From assembly GCA_036389955.1 (NCBI GenBank), contig DASVVJ010000771.1, forward strand, positions 1 to 13,235: a stretch of 13,235 bases of DNA, in the 5' to 3' direction. The notes beneath the pieces were generated by a model. That model saw only the letters and a list, made by a program, of their open reading frames with translations. It was not told the DNA's origin and did not search any database. The DNA comes from DATHBR01 sp036389955. GTDB taxonomy: Bacteria; Myxococcota; Myxococcia; Myxococcales; Myxococcaceae. Below are positions 1 to 8,300 of the stretch, one piece after another (within the stretch, counting starts at the first letter, position 1; each line of letters starts with the position of its first letter). Both the position numbers and the translations under genes were made by a program.

Positions 1-603
1 ATGTGGGATCCGGACTACGTGGATGACTCGTGGATCGAAGACCGGGTGCGGCTGATTCCCCGGCTGCGGCAGTGGGTGGACACGCACTACCCGGGCACGC
101 GCATCGGCATCACCGAGTACCACTGGGGCGCCGAGAACCACATCAACGGCGCCACGGCGCAGGCGGACCTGCTGGGCATCTTCGGCCGCGAGGGGCTGGA
201 CCTGGCGGTGCGTTGGGGCACTCCGGCGCCGTCCTCGCCCACTTACAAGGCCATCAAGCTGTACCGCAACTACGACGGCCAGCGCTCCGGCTTCGGCAAC
301 CTGAGCGTGGCGGCCACCGGGTCCAATCCGGACACGGTGTCGGCGTATGCGGCGGTGCGCACCTCGGACGGAGCGCTCACCGTCATGGTGGTGGGCAAGT
401 TCCTCTCGGGCAGCGCCAACCTCACGGTGGACCTGATGGGCTTCTCGCCCGCGGGGCCAGCGCAGGTGTGGCAGCTCACCCCGGCGAACACCCTGGTGCG
501 CAAGGCGGACCGCGCGGTGTCGGGCTCGCGCCTGACCGCCACGGTGCCGGCCCGCAGCGTCACGCTCTTCGTGATTCCGGGGGCTACTCGGTCCTTCCAG
601 TAG
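1..603 (+). CDS. Glycoside hydrolase family 44 protein, C-terminal part (5' end outside window)
   Basis: This is the last 200 residues of a secreted beta-glucanase of the GH44 type, a family that hydrolyses beta-1,4-glucan or xyloglucan chains. The segment ITEYHWGAENHINGATAQAD (residues 37-56) matches the conserved GH44 block in which the Glu of the TEY motif (E39 here) is the catalytic nucleophile; FGREGLDLAVRW follows. Residues of about 115-195 form the beta-rich C-terminal domain that packs beside the TIM barrel. The ATG at base 1 is almost certainly an internal Met (MWDPDYVDD), because GH44 catalytic domains are about 500 residues and the acid/base Glu lies well upstream, so roughly 330 or more residues are missing. 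The gene ends in TAG, 9 bp from the stop of the convergent neighbour. I see no binding module or anchoring tail after the catalytic domain. Confidence 0.9.
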   Translation: MWDPDYVDDSWIEDRVRLIPRLRQWVDTHYPGTRIGITEYHWGAENHINGATAQADLLGIFGREGLDLAVRWGTPAPSSPTYKAIKLYRNYDGQRSGFGNLSVAATGSNPDTVSAYAAVRTSDGALTVMVVGKFLSGSANLTVDLMGFSPAGPAQVWQLTPANTLVRKADRAVSGSRLTATVPARSVTLFVIPGATRSFQ

Positions 604-612
604 GCCAGGGTT

Positions 613-1761
613 TCACCCGCCCAGGCCCAGTCCCTGGGCTCCGAAGCGCGCGTAGAGGCCCAGCAGACTGGCGACCAGGAGCAGGACCCGGAGACGCTCC
701 CACCGCACAGCGCTCTTCCGCCCATCCAGTAAGCCACCCAGCGTGGACAGGCTCAGCAACACCTGCCCGCTGATCAAGGCCTTGGCCCAGGGGTTCATGA
801 GCTCGCTTCGGTGAAAGACGAAAAGCGCCAGGGAACACATCACCACGAACTGCATCAGCGCATAGGCCTTCGTGCCTGTGCTGATCTCCGCATCGGAGCG
901 GGCCGGAGGCTGTCGCTCCAGTTGGGTCCCGGGAGGAGTCCACCCTGGCCGGCCGAAGACCGCCTTGAGCTTGTCAGGCCAGGTCTTCGCCAGCTTGAAC
1001 GCGCTGGCGATGTCCCGGAAGAAGACCCACTGCGCCTTGGCTCCGTCGTGGGTCTCATAACCGCGGGGCGTGCCGAGGAGCGGCGGATCCTTCGGGTCCA
1101 CCTCCACATAGGTCCCGAACATGCGGTCCCAGAGCGTGAACATGGCGCCCAGGTTCTTGCCCAGATACCGCCGGTTGCGCGAGTGATGACAGATGTGAGT
1201 CGCCGGCGTCACGAAGGCATAGAGGCTGGGGCGGTTGAAGATCCTGGAGTGCACCGAGAGCGAGTAGAAGGAGATCACCGAGATGGCCACGAAGAACTGA
1301 GGCGCGGTGATCCCCAGCATCGGAACCGGGATGTAGAAGAGCGCCGAGTAGGTGTCCGAGAACCACGGGTGCCTCATGGCAATCGTGACGTTGTATTCCT
1401 CGGACTGGTGGTGAACGCCGTGGATGGCCCAGAACAGCGACACCGTGTGCCCAGCGCGGTGGTACCAGTAGTAGCAGAGGTCAGCCACGAAGAAGGCCAG
1501 GATCCACGGAATGATGGAGTCCTTGGGCCAGTGAATGAGCGCGAGCTTGTCGTAGCCGAACTCGTAAAGCGCGAAGAGGAGCGGCCCCAGGAAGAACCCG
1601 ATCACGACCTCGCCCAATCCCCCGGAGAGATTGCTCAGGGAATTGGCGAATCGATAGGCGACAAGCCCTTTAGCGCGGGTGAAATAGGCCTCCGTGGCAA
1701 TGAGCAGGACGTAGGCCGGAACCCCCAGCGCGTAATAACCATTGGTATCGAGTTGGGCCAT
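613..1761 (-). CDS. Sterol desaturase / fatty-acid hydroxylase family membrane protein
   Basis: This 382-residue integral membrane protein belongs to the di-iron fatty-acid hydroxylase/sterol desaturase superfamily, which uses O2 to hydroxylate or desaturate lipids. The histidine clusters are HRAGH (101-105), HGVHH (114-118), and HICHH (189-193), with extra His at 131 and 171, giving the usual HxxxH/HxxHH/HxxHH set. Hydrophobic segments lie near 10-25, 50-68, 83-100, 140-168, 298-316, 327-345 and 358-375. The region after about residue 295 is a hydrophobic extension beyond the catalytic core, as in alkylglycerol-monooxygenase-like members. The start is fixed from above: an in-frame TAG lies five codons upstream of the ATG at 1761. 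No Shine-Dalgarno sequence is visible, and a TAGAAT box (minus strand, 1771-1776) lies only 9 bases upstream, so leaderless expression is possible. The substrate cannot be told from sequence. Confidence 0.88.
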   Translation of the reverse strand: MAQLDTNGYYALGVPAYVLLIATEAYFTRAKGLVAYRFANSLSNLSGGLGEVVIGFFLGPLLFALYEFGYDKLALIHWPKDSIIPWILAFFVADLCYYWYHRAGHTVSLFWAIHGVHHQSEEYNVTIAMRHPWFSDTYSALFYIPVPMLGITAPQFFVAISVISFYSLSVHSRIFNRPSLYAFVTPATHICHHSRNRRYLGKNLGAMFTLWDRMFGTYVEVDPKDPPLLGTPRGYETHDGAKAQWVFFRDIASAFKLAKTWPDKLKAVFGRPGWTPPGTQLERQPPARSDAEISTGTKAYALMQFVVMCSLALFVFHRSELMNPWAKALISGQVLLSLSTLGGLLDGRKSAVRWERLRVLLLVASLLGLYARFGAQGLGLGG

Positions 1762-1882
1762 GGTCCAGGGATTCTACCCCGGGAGGCTGCGCGCTCCTTA
1801 TGTCCTGGAAAGTGACGCTCACCGAAGGCGCCCGGCAGGATGAGTGTGCCGCGCCCAGAGAGGCAAACACCGAGCCTGAGCT

Positions 1883-1894
1883 GTCAATTTTGAC
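1883..1894. promoter_or_regulatory. Short palindrome GTCAA-TT-TTGAC, possible operator
   Basis: A perfect 5-bp inverted repeat with a 2-bp spacer lies between the divergent desaturase and lipoprotein genes. It contains a TTGACA on the minus strand (1882-1887) and a TTGACC on the plus strand (1890-1895), both like -35 hexamers, but no good -10 hexamer sits at the right distance on either strand. The rest of 1762-1970 shows nothing else I can support. Confidence 0.3.
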
Positions 1895-1970
1895 CCATTG
1901 TGAAACTCATGAGAGTCCCTCACTGTGCCTCATCATTGGGTCTGTCCTGCCTCATCCATTGGGAGTAAGA

Positions 1971-2189
1971 ATGATTGCACGCGGGCTGCTACTGGTTTGC
2001 GGACTTTTCATACTGGTTGGCTGTGGCCCTGAAGATGGACTGTCCTCTGAGGACAACTCTCCTCAGCGAAAGCCCTCCGAGAGCGTAGCGGGCTCTGTTC
2101 CGGGCGACCACGTTGTGCAAGGCCTCTGTACGTGCCGCGGTGACCCGGGCTGCGAGAAAGTAGATCTCCCGATTTGCGAACCCCACTGA
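1971..2189 (+). CDS. Small Cys-rich putative lipoprotein, unknown function
   Basis: This predicts a 72-residue protein. The start ATG at 1971 was chosen because GGGAG (1961-1965) lies 5 bases upstream and the protein then begins with a short basic n-region (MIAR), a hydrophobic stretch (residues 5-17) and the lipobox LVGC at 16-19, so a lipid-modified Cys19 is predicted. An upstream in-frame ATG at 1800 would bury this signal and is less likely. The mature part is polar and Ser/Pro-rich, then ends with four Cys (CTC, GC, IC) in the last 20 residues, suggesting disulfide bonds outside the cytoplasm. Third-position GC is only about 60 per cent by hand count, well below neighbouring genes. Such small lipoproteins are common in myxobacteria and I do not recognise a family. 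It is convergent with the kinase gene; 2190-2280 between them shows no clear terminator. Confidence 0.62.
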   Translation: MIARGLLLVCGLFILVGCGPEDGLSSEDNSPQRKPSESVAGSVPGDHVVQGLCTCRGDPGCEKVDLPICEPH

Positions 2190-2280
2190 CGGTTCCCCTC
2201 AATCAGGCCTAACAAATTCATGTCTTTGTGCGCTGGGGACGTCACTCCAATGACAAACTCAATCAAGGAGAGGTAGCCGT

Positions 2281-3741
2281 TCAGCGAGCTTCCGCAGGGC
2301 TTGAGGTGGGTAGAGTCTTCTTAGGCGGCGCAAAAGCGTGGGTGTAGCATCTGCCTTTGAAGAAAACGTAGCCGTTCTCCGCGCAGGACTCGACGGTCAT
2401 TGCGGGGTGCTCTACCCAACAGCCTCCATTGATTGGCACCTGCGTGCGGCCTGGGCAGCGGCCTTTCTCGTCGGGCCGTGCCTGCCCCTGGCGAAGCTCA
2501 GGAAGGGTTTCCTGGGCAATGGGTTTTTTCTCCTTAGGCGACTGCGTGGGAACCCGAGACTCGGTAGGAGAGGTGTCTCCCACGCCAGCGGTACCCGCAT
2601 CAGGCACCTGAGCAGGTGCGGCCCCTTGCGTGCTTGCGGATTCGTACCTGTCCGGAGTTGGCGTTGGCTGCATGCACCACAGGAGCACCACGCATCCCGC
2701 CATGGCAGCCAGAGCCAGCCCAGGCTTCCAGGCTTGCACACGCCTCTGAGTCCTCAATCGCTTGGGTTGCTTGCCACCGCTAGTGGCCACAGGAACCTCG
2801 GGCGGCGGTACCTGGGCGGCTGGATTGGGTTCGGGCACTCGCTGCGGCACGCTCTCGCCCGCTGCGGCCTCCAGCGCCTCGGCCGCCTGCGCCGCCGTGC
2901 CGCGCTCCTCTGGCTCGACCGAGAGCAGGCGAAGGATGACCTCCCTCAGGCGCGGCGCTACCGGAGGGGTGCTCTCCAACAGCGGGCGCGGGTCAGGACT
3001 CCACACACGCCAGGTGCCGTCCTCGTCCTGGTCGACCTTCATGGGCGGCGGGTACTGGCCCATGACCAATCGGTAGGCCGTCACGCCCAAGGCGAAGAGG
3101 TCATCTGCGGGCGCTGGGTCGTAGTAGCCGTCACGGTTGCGGACGGAACGAAGGTCGAACAGACAGGCCTGAGCGGAGAGGTACGCGGGAGTGCCCGGCG
3201 GAAGTGACTGCCAGGTGAGCCGCTTCGCCCCCCGGAAGTGGCCCGAGCCGAAGTCGATGAGCACCGGCAACCTGTCCGACAATCGTACCAACACGTTGTC
3301 GCCCTTCACGTCCCGGTGCACGGCGCCCACGGCATGCAGCGCCTCCAGGGCTCGGGCCAGTTGAGCCAGCACCTGGCATACCTCCGGCCCAGCGCCAGCG
3401 TGCTGCTCGCCCCAGGCGTACAGCGGCGTGCCCTCCACCCACTCCATGGCGAAGTAAGGGTGCTCGCCCCCCGAAGGCCGGCGCAGCACCCCTCGGCCCA
3501 GAAAGCCCGGAATGCTCGGGTGGCTCAGGCGCGAGAGCAGCTCCGCCTCGCGAGCCATGCGCCAGTCCCATGGGTAGAGCGCCACCTTGAGCGCCACGGG
3601 GCCCGCACCTTCCTGCCCGATCCGCACCGCCCGGTAGACCGCGCCGTACGCGCCCTGCCCCTGCCATGTCTCGACTCGCCACTCCCCCACCTGAGTGCCT
3701 GGCGGGAGACGGGTTGAGGGCTCCTCGGGTGCGCGCGTCAT
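2281..3741 (-). CDS. Membrane-anchored Ser/Thr protein kinase (Hanks type)
   Basis: This 486-residue kinase transfers phosphate from ATP to Ser/Thr of target proteins. The cytoplasmic kinase domain spans about 20-290: glycine loop GQGAYGAV (28-35), VALK with Lys52, helix-C Glu near 65, HRDVKGDN (142-149) with catalytic Asp144, and DFG (163-165). The usual APE motif reads SAQ (189-191), so the structural Glu is replaced by Gln although the partner-type Arg280 is present. A Pro-rich linker (295-335) leads to one membrane segment (about 341-357). The exterior part has a Ser/Thr/Pro linker and a small domain with four Cys (429, 441, 453, 465) around CPGRTQVPINGGCWV. The start is supported by GGAG (minus strand, 3750-3753), 8 bases upstream. 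Many myxobacterial kinases share this layout; the outer Cys domain may sense or bind something, but the ligand is unknown. No partner gene is adjacent. Confidence 0.95.
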   Translation of the reverse strand: MTRAPEEPSTRLPPGTQVGEWRVETWQGQGAYGAVYRAVRIGQEGAGPVALKVALYPWDWRMAREAELLSRLSHPSIPGFLGRGVLRRPSGGEHPYFAMEWVEGTPLYAWGEQHAGAGPEVCQVLAQLARALEALHAVGAVHRDVKGDNVLVRLSDRLPVLIDFGSGHFRGAKRLTWQSLPPGTPAYLSAQACLFDLRSVRNRDGYYDPAPADDLFALGVTAYRLVMGQYPPPMKVDQDEDGTWRVWSPDPRPLLESTPPVAPRLREVILRLLSVEPEERGTAAQAAEALEAAAGESVPQRVPEPNPAAQVPPPEVPVATSGGKQPKRLRTQRRVQAWKPGLALAAMAGCVVLLWCMQPTPTPDRYESASTQGAAPAQVPDAGTAGVGDTSPTESRVPTQSPKEKKPIAQETLPELRQGQARPDEKGRCPGRTQVPINGGCWVEHPAMTVESCAENGYVFFKGRCYTHAFAPPKKTLPTSSPAEAR

Positions 3742-3813
3742 GGTTCTGGCTCCATCCGTGGACGGTCACCCTACCAAGTGAGTCCAGTTCCCGAGACACG
3801 GTTGCTGCGCGGC

Positions 3814-3849
3814 ACCCTCACCCCGGCCCTCTCCCGAGGGGAGAGGGGG
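3814..3849. repeat. REP-like GC-rich palindromic element
   Basis: The segment reads CCCTCACCCCGG and then a hairpin: CCCTCTCCC (3827-3835), loop GAG, GGGAGAGGG (3839-3847), a perfect 9-bp stem. I recognise this as the widespread intergenic palindrome whose accidental translations (LTPALSRGERG, PHPGPLPRGEG) turn up in many over-extended bacterial gene models. It lies between the divergent kinase and CFI-box genes. A run of six T (3856-3861) follows eight bases after the stem, too far for a textbook terminator. Confidence 0.65.
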
Positions 3850-3865
3850 CTGCTATTTTTTGACG

Positions 3866-3872
3866 AGGAGGG
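3866..3872 (+). promoter_or_regulatory. Shine-Dalgarno sequence deciding the start at 3883
   Basis: AGGAGGG lies 10 bases before the ATG at 3883 and matches the anti-SD sequence strongly. It favours 3883 over the GTG at 3778, which has no SD and would translate through the REP-like palindrome. A second, weaker AGAGGA (3894-3899) precedes the ATG at 3907, so that start remains possible. Confidence 0.65.
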
Positions 3873-3882
3873 TGTGTGCGGG

Positions 3883-5127
3883 ATGATCATGCCAGAGGAT
3901 TTCTCCATGGCCAGGGTCGACCTGCAGCAGCTTCTCGAGCGCACCGGCAACGAGCTGGTGGCGGACTGTGTACGGATTCAGCAGCTGCTCGTCGAGGGCT
4001 ACATGCCAGCGCTGGAGTATCTCGAAGCGCAGCTGCCCGACATCGTCCTGGGCTTCCCGAAGGATGCATGGCCCAAGAAGGTGCTGACGCAGCACCTGGT
4101 GGCGGCCGAGAAGTTCTGCGGCCTCAACGTCAACGCGCCCATCTACACGGCGGTCCTGTCCGAGAATGCCTTCAAGGAGTACAGCTCCAACGGGGCTCTC
4201 TTCAAAGACGTGGGCGCGGGCCTGCTGCACGGAGAGTTCACACACCGCATCCAGTGGTATGTGATTTTTCACGCGATGAGCGCCGGGTTCGAATACGAGG
4301 CGGTGAAGGAGAAACCCGCCGGAGAATGGAAGCACCCCCCTCGCCAGCTGCTCATCAACATCAACATGGCGGGTGTGCGGGTGGATGCGGACTTGTGGCC
4401 GAGAACCTCGCGCGAGCCCTACAAAGGCCTCTGGGACGCGCTGTTCGACCGGCTCCGGTTCGAGGACGCCTTCGATACAACGGAGGACGGCATCACCAGC
4501 CCCGAGGACTTCAATCTGCGGCTGCTGGATAAGACGTGGCTGAAGGCCAACCACCGGTCCGTCTACAACGACATGAAGAGCAAGGGTGCGGCCTTCGGCG
4601 CTCTGTCCACGGCCTTTCCCAAGCTCAGCCGCATCGTGACCCAGCGGTACATCAAGCGGAAGTCGAGCGGGTTCACTGGGACGGTGGTCCCCAAGCCCTA
4701 CGTCGCGGAGAAGCTGAAGAACAACTACAAGCTGGGCAGCGAGAACACCGTGCTGGAGCTGCGGCTGGCGGAGGAGAAGAAGAAGGGGCACTGCTTCCTG
4801 ACCACCGCCTGTGTCGAGGCCCGGGGCCTGCCCGACGACTGTGAGGAGCTGCAGGTGCTGCGCGCGTTCCGGGACGGGTACCTGCGCCAGCGCCCCGGTG
4901 GTGCCGGGCTGATCGCGCACTACTACGCCATCGCGCCGCGCATTCTGGAGGCCATCCACCGCGGCACCGATGCGCCCGCTGTCTTCGAGCGCATCTATGC
5001 TTCGGTCCGCCACGTGGTCGGGCAGATCCAGCGCGGCGAGCACGAGGCTGCCCTGTGGACCTATGCCGCCCTGGTGGAGGGCCTCTCGGAGGCTCACCTC
5101 GTCCAGGAGGAAGTGTCTGTCAGGTGA
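3883..5127 (+). CDS. Protein of unknown function with CFI-box-type C-terminal module
   Basis: From the ATG at 3883 the product is 414 residues, soluble, with no signal peptide or membrane segment. Residues of about 300-360 match the CFI-box-type C-terminal module: CFLTTACVEA (304-313), then PDDCEELQVLRAFRD (317-331) and HYYAIAPRIL (346-355). This module recurs at the ends of otherwise unrelated bacterial proteins and has no proven role that I know. The N-terminal 290 residues (for example GALFKDVGAGLLHGEFTHRI at 104-123) look like a separate conserved domain. From memory this block recalls the LirA/MavJ group of Legionella type IV effectors, a weak identification that needs a profile search. 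An alpha-helical, charged linker (about 275-302) joins the parts. The start choice rests on the SD at 3866; 3889 and 3907 are alternatives. The gene stands alone between divergent kinase and downstream kelch genes. Confidence 0.88.
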   Translation: MIMPEDFSMARVDLQQLLERTGNELVADCVRIQQLLVEGYMPALEYLEAQLPDIVLGFPKDAWPKKVLTQHLVAAEKFCGLNVNAPIYTAVLSENAFKEYSSNGALFKDVGAGLLHGEFTHRIQWYVIFHAMSAGFEYEAVKEKPAGEWKHPPRQLLININMAGVRVDADLWPRTSREPYKGLWDALFDRLRFEDAFDTTEDGITSPEDFNLRLLDKTWLKANHRSVYNDMKSKGAAFGALSTAFPKLSRIVTQRYIKRKSSGFTGTVVPKPYVAEKLKNNYKLGSENTVLELRLAEEKKKGHCFLTTACVEARGLPDDCEELQVLRAFRDGYLRQRPGGAGLIAHYYAIAPRILEAIHRGTDAPAVFERIYASVRHVVGQIQRGEHEAALWTYAALVEGLSEAHLVQEEVSVR

Positions 5128-5146
5128 GCCGCTGAGCCTCCTGGAA

Positions 5147-5163
5147 GCCCTGGCTGCCAGGGC
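5147..5163 (+). terminator. Hairpin after the CFI-box gene, possible weak terminator
   Basis: GCCCTGG-CTG-CCAGGGC is a perfect 7-bp stem with a 3-base loop, 20 bases after the stop codon at 5127. It is followed by ATCTATCCTTTC, which is only a partial T tract, so intrinsic termination would be weak. The rest of 5128-5302 shows no promoter I can defend. Confidence 0.4.
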
Positions 5164-5302
5164 ATCTATCCTTTCGGGAAGCTGTCCTGGCGCAGTGCCT
5201 CCGCACCGAGCGTAGACAGTCCGTCCGGCTTCATGGTTTGAGGGCCTCGACTCGCTCGCGTGTGGCGGACGCGGGCATTCATGCCGTCCAGGGGGACTCT
5301 CC

Positions 5303-8300
5303 ATGGAAAATCAGGGAATGTGGCGCGAGCGGGCTGCGTGGATGCGCAGCCTGACGGTGGGGGTTTTGCTGTGCTGGGGGCTGAGCTGCAGTCCCAGCGG
5401 GAGCCCCGAGGCCGTCGAACCAGGCCCAGACACCTGGACGGAGGTAGGCGGAGCGAAGGAGTCGCTCATCGAGCCACCTGCGATGGGCCTGCCGGATGAC
5501 CTGCCCCGTGAGGCCGCGGGCCGGCAAGCCCCAACACGGGGACCGGCGGTGGAGGCCTGGCGGCGAGCGCAGGGCGAGGACAGCGCCCTCGCCTTGGCGC
5601 GGGCGTTCTTCCCTGAGTTCTCCGGGCGTCTGGAGTCCGAGGGGCGGCAGGAGCCCGTCAACCCGGAGGCGGCGCTGCGGGTGAGGCTGGCGGCCACCGA
5701 GGACGGAGCGCTGGAAGTGGCCACCCGTGGCTACACCTTCCGGGTGCGGCCGCAAGAAGGCGGCACGGCCGCGGTCTCGAAGCGGAGCGCGGGCGCCACC
5801 TTCTACGGGGCGAAGCACTTCTGGACGGCCGAGGGAGGAACCGCGGTCCCGCAGGAAGGGCTCTGGCTGACGCAGCGGGTAGAGGAGTTCGTGGTGGTGG
5901 AGGCGGGCGGGGCTCCGTACCGGACTGCATTCGAGGTGCAGGTGCCCGAGGGCATCGAGTCGATCCGGGACGCCGGCGAGTATCTGGAGTTCCTCGACCG
6001 CCGGGAGACGCCGGTGGTGCGGATGCACTACGCGGTGGCGCGGGACGGCGCTGGCCGCAGCCGACAGGGCACGGTGCGGCTGGGCGGAGCCGTCCCCGCG
6101 GGCAGAGGGGGGCCGGGCCACCTGCCCCGGCTGGCGTTGACGCGCCGGACGCTGAGGGTCGAGATGGAGGTGGGGCTGGAGGGGCTGGAGAGCCCCGTGG
6201 TGGTGGATCCGGGGTGGAGCTCCACGGGCACGCTGGCGATCAGCCGCTATGAGCAATCGGCGACGCTGCTGCCCACCGGCAAGGTGCTCGTGGCCGGAGG
6301 CCGGTACGACAACCTGGGGTTCGGCCGCGACAGCGCCGAGCTGTACGATCCGGCAACGGGCTCCTGGAGCTCCGCGGGCACCATGGCCACGACCCGCTAC
6401 AGCCACACGGCGACGCTGCTCCCGAATGGCAAGGTGCTCGTCACGGGCGGGGCCAGCCGCGTCGCTCCGGCCGCCGGGGCGGAGTTGTACGACCCGGCTA
6501 CGGGCTCTTGGACCAGCACGGGCCTGATGAACGCCCCTCGCGCCTACCACACGGCCACCCTGCTGCCCAACGGCAAGGTGATGGTGATGGGAGGGTGGGG
6601 AGGCTCCGCGACCCGCTACCTCACCAGCACGGAGGTGTACGACCCGGCCACGGGCGCCTGGAGCACCACCGGCCCGCTGGTCACCGGCCGTTACTTTCAC
6701 GCAGCCGCCTTGCTGCCCAACGGCAAGGTCCTGGTCACCGGAGGAGAGAACAGCTCCGGCTCGCTGGCCAGCGCGGAGGTGTATGAGCCGGCCACGAACT
6801 CCTGGAGCGCGACCGGCGCGATGGGCGTGGCCCGCAGCCACCTCGCGGTGACTCTGCTGGCCACAGGCAAGGTGCTCGCCCTGGGGGGCTCTTCCACCAG
6901 TCCCCTGGCCAGCGCCGAGCTTTATGATCCCACGGCTGGCACCTGGAGTGGCACCGGCTCCATGACCGCCACCCGCTCTCCCCCCACCGCGACGCTGCTG
7001 CCCAATGGCAAGGTCCTGGCGGTGGGCGGAGCCACCAACGCCACCTCCGATCTCTACAACCCGGTCACCGGCACCTGGAGTTCCGCGGGCCTGCTGAGCG
7101 TCACCACCTCTGGCATGACGGCGACCCTGCTGCCCATGGGCAAGGTGCTCGTGGCAGGAGGCATCAGTGACAGTAACTGTTGCGCGCTCACCTACACCCA
7201 GCTCTACGACGCCCTGGAAGGCGCCGGCAGTGGGGGCGGCACGATGGCGGCCACACGCCAGGGCCACACGACGACGCTGCTTCCGGGGGGCAAGGTGCTC
7301 GTGGTGGGCGGGCAGAATGCCTCGGGGTTCCTGGCGGGAGCAGAGCTGTATGATCCGGCGGCGGGCACCTGGAGCACCACCGGCTCGCTGAACTCAGCTC
7401 GGGCCCGCCACACGGCGACGCTGCTCACAGCGGGCAAGGTGCTCGTGGTGGGCGGAGATGGAGCGGCAGGCGCTCTCGCCAGCGCGGAGCTATATGACCC
7501 GGTGGCAGGGACCTGGAGCACCACGGGCACTCTGGCCACGGCCCGTGGCAGCCACACCGCGACGCTGCTGTCCGGGGGCAAGGTGCTGGTCCTCGGGGGA
7601 AGTGGCGCTTCGGGCGCCGTGCGCACCGCCGAGCTGTATGCCCCGGCGGCGGGCACCTGGAGCGCCACGGGCTCCCTGGGTGCGGCTCGCTCCCATCACA
7701 CCGCGACGGTGCTGCCCACGGGCCGGGTGCTCGTGGCCGGAGGACGAGCGGCCTCGGGCCCCGTGACCAGCGCGGAGCTGTACGAGCCCGCGACGGGCAC
7801 CTTCAGCGCCACGGGCTCTCTGGCCACCGCCCGTGCCGAGCACACCGCCACGGTCCTGCCGGGAGGCAAGGTGCTGTTGACCGGAGGCACCGGCGCCTCC
7901 GGCCCCGTGGCCAGCGCCGAGGTGTATGACGCCGCGGCGGGGACCTTCAGCGCCACGGGCTCTCTGAACGCCGCCCGCTCCCGTCACCGGGCCGTGCCGC
8001 TGCCCACGGGCAGGGTGTTGGTGGCCGCGGGCCTGGGCACCACGGGCCGCCTGGCCACGGTGGAGGCCTATGATCCGGCCACGGGCACCTTCAGCGCCGT
8101 GGGCACGCTGACCACTGCCCGCGCGGATCCCACCGTCACGCTGCTGCCGGATGGCAAGGTGCTCGTGGCGGGCGGAAGCACCGCGACCGGTACCCTGGCC
8201 AGCGCGGAGTTGTACGACGCCGCGGGCTCGCTCGATGCCTGGCGGCCCGCCGTGGCCGTGCCGGCGGTCCTTCAGTCGGGGGGAACCCTCACCCTCAGCG

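Noticed and set aside
30..773. 247-codon plus-strand frame overlapping the GH44 end
   Set aside because: Arg/Gly/Pro-rich out-of-frame reading of a recognised GH44 sequence.
811..1815. 334-codon plus-strand frame opposite the desaturase gene
   Set aside because: Arg/Glu/Gly-rich shadow of a gene with intact histidine motifs on the other strand.
3827..3861. Hairpin plus T run as a Rho-independent terminator
   Set aside because: It lies between divergent genes, so no transcript needs ending there, and the T run is eight bases from the stem.
3853..5304. 483-codon open frame on the minus strand opposite the CFI-box gene
   Set aside because: Lies antisense to a gene with clear conserved motifs, has no SD or domain, and its composition is that of a shadow frame.
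5279..7267. 662-codon open frame on the minus strand opposite the kelch gene
   Set aside because: Its product is Gly/Arg/Ala/His-rich low complexity that mirrors the kelch repeats; such long antisense frames are a side effect of high GC3 in the real gene.
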